Shown in pieces: positions 58,487 through 64,000 of a DNA stretch of 64,000 bases (position 1 is its first letter; every line of letters begins with the position of its first letter). Under the pieces are notes generated by a model. It ran no database searches and was not told where the DNA came from. It saw nothing but the letters and a program-made list of their open reading frames with translations. A program made the position numbers and the translations under genes. Origin of the DNA: Rhodamnia argentea (lineage: Eukaryota; Streptophyta; Magnoliopsida; Myrtales; Myrtaceae); contig NC_063158.1 in NCBI RefSeq assembly GCF_020921035.1, positions 7,422,001 to 7,486,000 on the forward strand, in the 5' to 3' direction.

Positions 58487-60701
58487 TCAAGAAATCTGTA
58501 TAGGAGAATTAAGCTGCAAGAATCGGGCGAGATCGGAGTCCGGCAGGTTGAGAGGGGGCAGAGAGAATTGGCTGATCGTCGAGCTCCCTTTCCTCATCTC
58601 CTGCATCGTCCTCAGAGCGACCACGGTGTTCCGGAAGATCCCATCTCCGGCCACAGAGTCGGAGACTCCTGCCTCCCCGTCGGGTCTCGCCTTCTTGCGC
58701 TCCTCCATGGGGAAAACCGCGTCGATCGTGCTCTCGCATTCCTTGATCAGCTTCGACACGAGGTCGGTCGTGAAGAAGGGTTGCTCCAGGACCTTCTGTA
58801 TGAAAGGCAGGCGGAGCAGCCCGCCCGTCCGCTTGTCGTACTTCTTCAGTATCTTGGCTAGACCTGCGGAAAGGTAAGTTGAGTGGATTTACGATCAGTA
58901 TCCCGCGATGTGCTTCGAATTCGCGACGAAAAGGGCGGTGTCGGATTTGAGTACCGACCTGTGTAGTTGATGTTGCTGTAGTTCATTAGCAGCACCATCT
59001 CGCCGTGGAAGTCGATGATGTCCTTCCTGATTTTGGTCATCTCCTCCTTGTAAAGCTTCTCCGAAGGGTGACTTCCTTTCTCCCCCCAAGTGCTAACCCC
59101 TCTCTGGATCCTCTGCTGAAGCTCCTGCACATTCAATCCCATTGAGATGATTACTTTTGCCAAACTCATACACGCCAGCGTCGCAATCTCTCGATGCGAA
59201 AATCGCCGCGTGCTCGGGCACCCTCAGATAAGAAAGAACAGATGAATGGTGTCGTTTCGTTCTTAGGTGGGAAAGAACGGAGATGTGGACTCAGAAAACA
59301 GGCATTTCGACTCGGACAAATCTGAGTGAAACCTTATCCGCAGGTCCGCCATTGAAACGAACCCGTGACAAATCCGATCGACCGGCGTATGGAGAAAGAC
59401 CGGACAGATATTCGTAACATGAAGCGGGAGATCTTAGTTTCGTCAAACCTTCGACAGCAGAGACATTCATCATCTTCTTGATGTGTTAGTACGTGTTTCT
59501 GATGGGCGTTTTCACCAAGTGCTATCAGTACGCTTGAGAATGTGAACGTGATAATCTCTTTAGGGAGGGATTTGAATTGGTTTTGAATCGGAGAAAACTC
59601 TCAAAAGTTTTAATATATTGGCTTCTCGACATGTTTATGGGTACATTGGGCCCCATACGATAGCCCGTTTTAGTCAACAAGTCAACTCAATCGACTTTAT
59701 TGACGTAGTGAATCTCATATACCACATAGCTATATCGAGTTAGACTTATTCATTTTTACTGTCACGTTAGATCAATATGACAGACCTTTACGGTCAACGA
59801 GTCAACTCGATCGATCATATTGATTCCGTGAATCCCACGTACGATTCGGCCGATAAGTTGGACTTATTTATCTCCGCAATCTAGTTAGACCGTTAACTAG
59901 AGGCAGATATTATGAGATTGTAAACCCCACATATATGCAATCGAAAATCATAGCATCCAAAATCGATTAAAGCCGAATGGAAGATCACGTGTATAAATTC
60001 TCGTGACCAATTACCTCGTACCCACTTTATACGTGGGACCCATCAATGACCTGTATGCATGTTGTGGGGTCCATTCATTCATGTCATGACGTGGCATCAC
60101 ACTTTCGACAGCGAAGATGGACAGCCTAAAAAGTAAAAACAGCTTTAACATAATAGAATTGGCTCACCTAATTTCCTCCCCGTATATATCTTCACCCACC
60201 CACCCACCCCAAAACCACTTTGCCCCTGCTTCTGCTTCTTCCCCAAGTCAAAATGCAACCAAATAGAACCTAGTCACCGAGATTTCCGACGGGTCAACTC
60301 ATAGCCGACTCAGTTAACTCGTTCCCCCCCGAAAAAAAAAATTAATAATATTTGTATATTTTTTCGTAATTAGGTACACCAATGCACAATTCACCCATGT
60401 AGCATTACATAAACTATGGAAAAACCAGGAGAGAGAGAGAGAGAAAGCTCACCCTGTGCCGGATAATAAAATCCTCCTCCTTCTCGACGAAGAAGGAGTT
60501 GAACTTCTCGATCTCGCCGTGCAGCAAGTACATGAACTCGGCCTCGGCCTTGCCGTAAGAGCCGCAGCCCCCCGCCATCCCTCCCGGCGCCGAGGAGATG
60601 AGCCTCACCAGCTGCTTCAGCTCCTTGTAGGACAGGAACTTGTCGCACCATCCGGGCAATGTCTCTTGGATCTGCTGCTTCAACCTCTTGCCAAATTTCA
60701 T
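58487..60701 (-). CDS. SPX-domain protein, SPX3-like (3 exons)
   Basis: Stand-alone SPX protein. The family binds inositol pyrophosphates and, when phosphate is sufficient, holds PHR transcription factors inactive. Exons 60453-60701, 58959-59124 and 58487-58863 are in phase with GT/AG borders, giving 263 aa. The three SPX blocks are present: [18 protein letters not shown] at the start, [17 protein letters not shown] at about 63-79, and [18 protein letters not shown] at about 136-153 with the ligand-binding lysines. The C-terminal part ([31 protein letters not shown], final NSPIQIS) matches SPX3 rather than SPX1/2/4. A Gly-rich insertion at about 38-51 ([14 protein letters not shown]) is specific to this copy as far as I can tell. 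Two P1BS-type sites upstream suggest induction by phosphate starvation. Confidence 0.94.
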
Positions 60702-60841
60702 GGATACCCAACTGAAGCAGGAGCTCCGTCAACCAAAGCTCAGATCAACGAAGGAAAAAGAGTGAAAGTTTCTCGGGTACGTGCGAATGTTAGAGAGAGA
60801 GAGAGAGATTTATTAGAAGGGTTCGGTAGAATATTTAGAGG

Positions 60842-60849
60842 GCATATGC
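60842..60849. promoter_or_regulatory. P1BS site (PHR1-binding) upstream of the SPX gene
   Basis: GCATATGC fits the GNATATNC consensus and is palindromic. It lies 141 bases upstream of the SPX ATG. Confidence 0.72.
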
Positions 60850-60915
60850 TTGGCGTGATGAAGTGGCGAGTAGAAAAGGCATAAATATGAGTCGTTGAAG
60901 TCAGAGAATTCCTCA

Positions 60916-60923
60916 GCATATTC
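60916..60923. promoter_or_regulatory. second P1BS site upstream of the SPX gene
   Basis: GCATATTC fits GNATATNC, 67 bases beyond the first site. Paired sites are common in promoters induced by phosphate starvation. Confidence 0.68.
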
Positions 60924-60929
60924 GGTTGC

Positions 60930-63900
60930 TATAGAGAGAGAGAGAGAGAGAGTCGCACTTTAAGACTCGAGCAGAGGACGCGAGAAAACGAACGACTTTT
61001 CTTGGGGCCTCATGTTATAATATTCTCCGCCAAACCAGCGGCCCGTGGGGCCCGTGATCTGACGTGATTCGTATTGCTAAAACACTTATGTATTTAAAAA
61101 CACTCGTACCTGAATTGGGATGAGAGTACTGAGTAAGCGAGCGCAGACATAATAGTGGGGGAGAGAGAACGAAAAGAGAGTTCTAAAATTAGGCTGATAT
61201 AGATAAGCTATGAACTCATTTGATACTTATATTATGTCGGATTTTACCATTTTAAACTCATTAATAAAAATTTATTAGATATGATTAGCTCATATAGCGA
61301 CCGAGCCCATGTTGACATATTTAGTTGTGACTCAACCGCATCGGCCCCATCGCGAGGCAGGGCCAGTGGCGGGGTGCTTGTGACGGGTGGGTGAGGACAG
61401 AGCACACGGCATGATTCGTTGGAATCTCCTGAGAATCTACCATTGAGGATTTGGACATAGTTTATGGGGCCAATTGATTAAAAAAATAAATAAAGTTGGT
61501 GACTGAAGAAAGGAAAAAAAAAAAAACCCAAATCCAGGAATATTATTTTTTTCGGTTCTCCGGAAGTGTTCGAGGAAAGCAACCGACCGTCGGGTCATTG
61601 GTTCGTAGAAGCGGGGCCCGCCCCGGATTTGGGACATGGGAAGCTTCCTATCGTCCACAAGCGTAAGCAGCAGAGCATACGGGGAACAACAAACGTAAAT
61701 GTCCAGGCGGCTTCTTCCCCGGCATTGCACGAGTTTCTTGCTGAGATCTTTAACATATGATGGAACAAACATAGCTTGAAGCTTGCTTGTTTGCTAAGGA
61801 AATATGCCCTCCCGTGCCGTGCGCTCTTATTAGGTTACGTGGACGTTTGCGTGCTAAGATTCGGAGCCCACCCTTTGCCCAATGATTAGCCTTAAAGCTC
61901 TTCGTGATGTTTGATAATTTATCTAAGTCCTCCTATGAAAGCATAAGTACTTCTTTACCATGTTGTATCGGATGCAACGATGGAGATGGTCTAGGTGCGG
62001 GAAAAAGTGAATTCAAAAGATTTACTCATGTAGACAGGCGTTTGCGTAGATGGATAAAAAGAAGTTGAGGCAAACTAATCCGGTAAAGGGAGCTAAATTT
62101 CCTCGGCAATTTCATTAAAGGTTTGGCCGATGCTCATTTGTCAGACTGTTCTTTTGACTTTAGTTTTATATAAGGAGCTAACTTGATAAGATAAATTCAA
62201 TCGTATGATAATAAATAAATAAAATTGGTTTCGGCGCCCCCAGCAAGTTCAATCTAAACCAAGGATAAACTTTGTCCCAAAGCAGCTATTCTCATCATAT
62301 TCTCTAACAAGAACAGTCGACTCTATTAACCTAATTATATTCTTTGTCATATGCTTATCGTACAAAAGACAAATTAAAGAATGTCTTAGGCATATAAACA
62401 AGAATGGGTCATATTGCCGACCCGACCAGACCTTCTCTGCTCGCCCCTTCTAGCTAGATGCCATGGTCAGAAAACAAAACCCTAAATTGCCTTCTTGGTT
62501 GACATTGCAAGCTGAAACCCATCAATTGTTGTTGTGGTTTGTGTTCTTCTTGTCGTCGCCTATTGAAAGTGGGCATCACAAGTTGACACGATCTGACAAT
62601 GTGAGCACACCGAAAAAACAAAAAAAAAAAGGTTAATGAGAGACTTTAGAATCCAATATCGAAGCGATCATCTCGAAACAGATAACTAGAACTCGATTTT
62701 TCGAGCTACGTTATAAAACTAGAAAAGAAAATCTAGCTTTTCGTAATACTAGTATAGCGTTCGCAAGGTTTCACAGGAGGAAAAGAATGTGAACCTTGTG
62801 AAGGCATCTAATGTGTATTGATAGCTTTTATTAGATTTTTTACATACTAAACCACACTTTCATCTAACAACTTAAGCTATTAGAACAGTTGGTAGTGGTC
62901 TAACAAATTCTCATATGTTAGAAGTGAGTTCAAATCTTTCAAGACTCTATTTATCTTTCTAATTAAATATGTTCACACTTAGTACTAGATAAAAAGACCG
63001 GACTAAGTGTGGGGAGAAGTGATATAATATCTAAATAAACAATTGGCAGTGGTTCCAATAAATCGCATAGCTCCTTTCGGCTTTCCAAGATGATGATCAT
63101 GCATGTTAACCATGCATATCTCTATCTCTCTTCTTTTTCTTATGAAGCAAATACAACACAATTTTCAATCTCAAACTTTTGTGGAAAAAGCTTTAATAAC
63201 ATCACAGTGTATCGTGGTCACGTATTATTAAACAATGGATAAGGGTGGTGATTTGAAAGAGTCGACACATATAACTATGGGAATAATGTGATCAGAAGTA
63301 TTACAAGTTTTGGACAAAGCTCACTTTGATGACATAGATTTTCAATCTTTTCCCTATAATAATCATACGATCACATAAATCTCTAGAAATTTTAGAATCT
63401 ACTATTATTTCGAATCATCAAAATATAAATTTATTTATCAAAATAAGAAAAATTTCACTTTGTCATGCTTCTATTAATTTTCTTTTTCAGTTATATACAA
63501 TGCCTTTTTTTGCTAGTTATATATCAATATCTTGTGTAGATCATACCCTGGGAATTTATCAAAAAGTTCTAAACATATTGTACGAATTCTAATTCATACA
63601 CAAATCTTTCAATTTGGATACTTTAGTAATAAACCTCATGACAATTTGCTAATTAAAGTCATTTCGATCAATTTTGGATGAAATTCACTAACGTGAGCAC
63701 TGACTATCCTACATGGCATGGCCTGCACCGGCGTTGATAATTTCTATAAAAAAAAATTAATTCTTTATTATTTTTATTATTCATTTTCTTTTTACTTTTG
63801 TTGTCACTGTGGAAGCAAAGGCCTGCAAGCCCTCGCCGATCGCTAGTGAGGCGGACAGTGGCCTCGTCCGCAATGATGGCCTCGTCCAAATCTAGGTGAG

Positions 63901-64000
63901 GGATGTGAAGCCCGTGGTTGACTAGATAGCGATGGCCTTGCCTAGGGCCTTCGCGTCGCGACCTTCTCAAAGGCAAACTACCCAAGGGAAAGGTAATGAA
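60930..64000. other. intergenic region to the window end
   Basis: No gene is supported. A GA run (60932-60951) and poly-A runs occur. Positions 62870-63050 contain an inverted-looking AT-rich stretch I cannot name. The right end enters another foldback element. Confidence 0.5.
63550..64000. mobile_element. foldback element, family A, left half (cut by window end)
   Basis: The left end GGGAATTTATCAAAAAGTTC is followed by degenerate arm units, the CACTAACGTGAGCACTGACT block and CTACATGGCATGG. The start of a GC-rich core (CCTCGCCGATCGCTAGTGAGG region) follows from 63820. The right half lies outside the window. Confidence 0.68.

Noticed and set aside
58568-58877. Plus-strand frames of 97 and 109 codons
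   Set aside because: Antisense of SPX exon 3.
1-64000. CRISPR arrays, operons, bacterial promoters or a defence system
   Set aside because: The DNA is plant nuclear: introns, TATA promoters and LTR elements. The tandem units seen are microsatellites and transposon arms with no spacer structure.

Overview
This window is eukaryotic nuclear DNA from a flowering plant. Genes are split by GT/AG introns, start from TATA promoters and sit far apart in AT-rich sequence full of microsatellites, LTR retrotransposon remains and small inverted-repeat transposons. The protein families (VAP27, SPX3-like, SKA1, RGF/GLV peptide precursor, 8-cysteine hybrid proline-rich proteins, FMO GS-OX-like) fit a eudicot. 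I suspect a woody species, perhaps Myrtaceae (Eucalyptus-like), from the general look of the repeats; this is a guess.

All recognised host genes lie on the minus strand. From left to right: the decayed 3' end of a Ty1/copia retrotransposon (1-2743); a 7-exon flavin-containing monooxygenase (3473-8203) with a 2.1-kb repeat-filled intron; a GC-cored inverted-repeat transposon (9212-9957); a small gene for a 77-residue membrane protein (11453-11686); a block of foldback elements, one nested in another (12222-14653); two paralogous hybrid proline-rich proteins (15211-15612, 16487-16888); the kinetochore gene SKA1 in 9 exons (17378-21344); an empty, microsatellite-rich 5 kb; a two-exon RGF/GLV/CLEL peptide precursor (26408-27142); two neighbouring solo LTRs with perfect 5-bp target duplications (29603-32530, 32634-33667) and a third LTR inside a foldback remnant (34229-34670); then a VAP27 array. 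The array holds one complete 8-exon gene (38905-45750) and two shorter copies (47009-48025, 48186-49119) that keep the MSP domain but have no coiled-coil or membrane-anchor exons. A 1-kb foldback element with a perfect 9-bp target duplication follows (51982-52994), then a predicted plastid multi-pass membrane protein (55772-56779) and an SPX3-like phosphate-signalling gene (58487-60701) with two PHR1-type binding sites upstream. The last 3 kb hold no gene I can support.

All exon models were read by hand. Phases agree at every junction and the products have normal family lengths: FMO 453 aa, SKA1 269 aa, VAP27 238 aa, SPX 263 aa. The genes do not form a pathway; only the VAP27 copies and the two proline-rich genes are related by local duplication. 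The two observations most worth following are the MSP-only VAP27 copies, which share a read-through C-terminus, and the foldback transposon families whose arms are built from ~30-bp tandem units around GC-rich cores.
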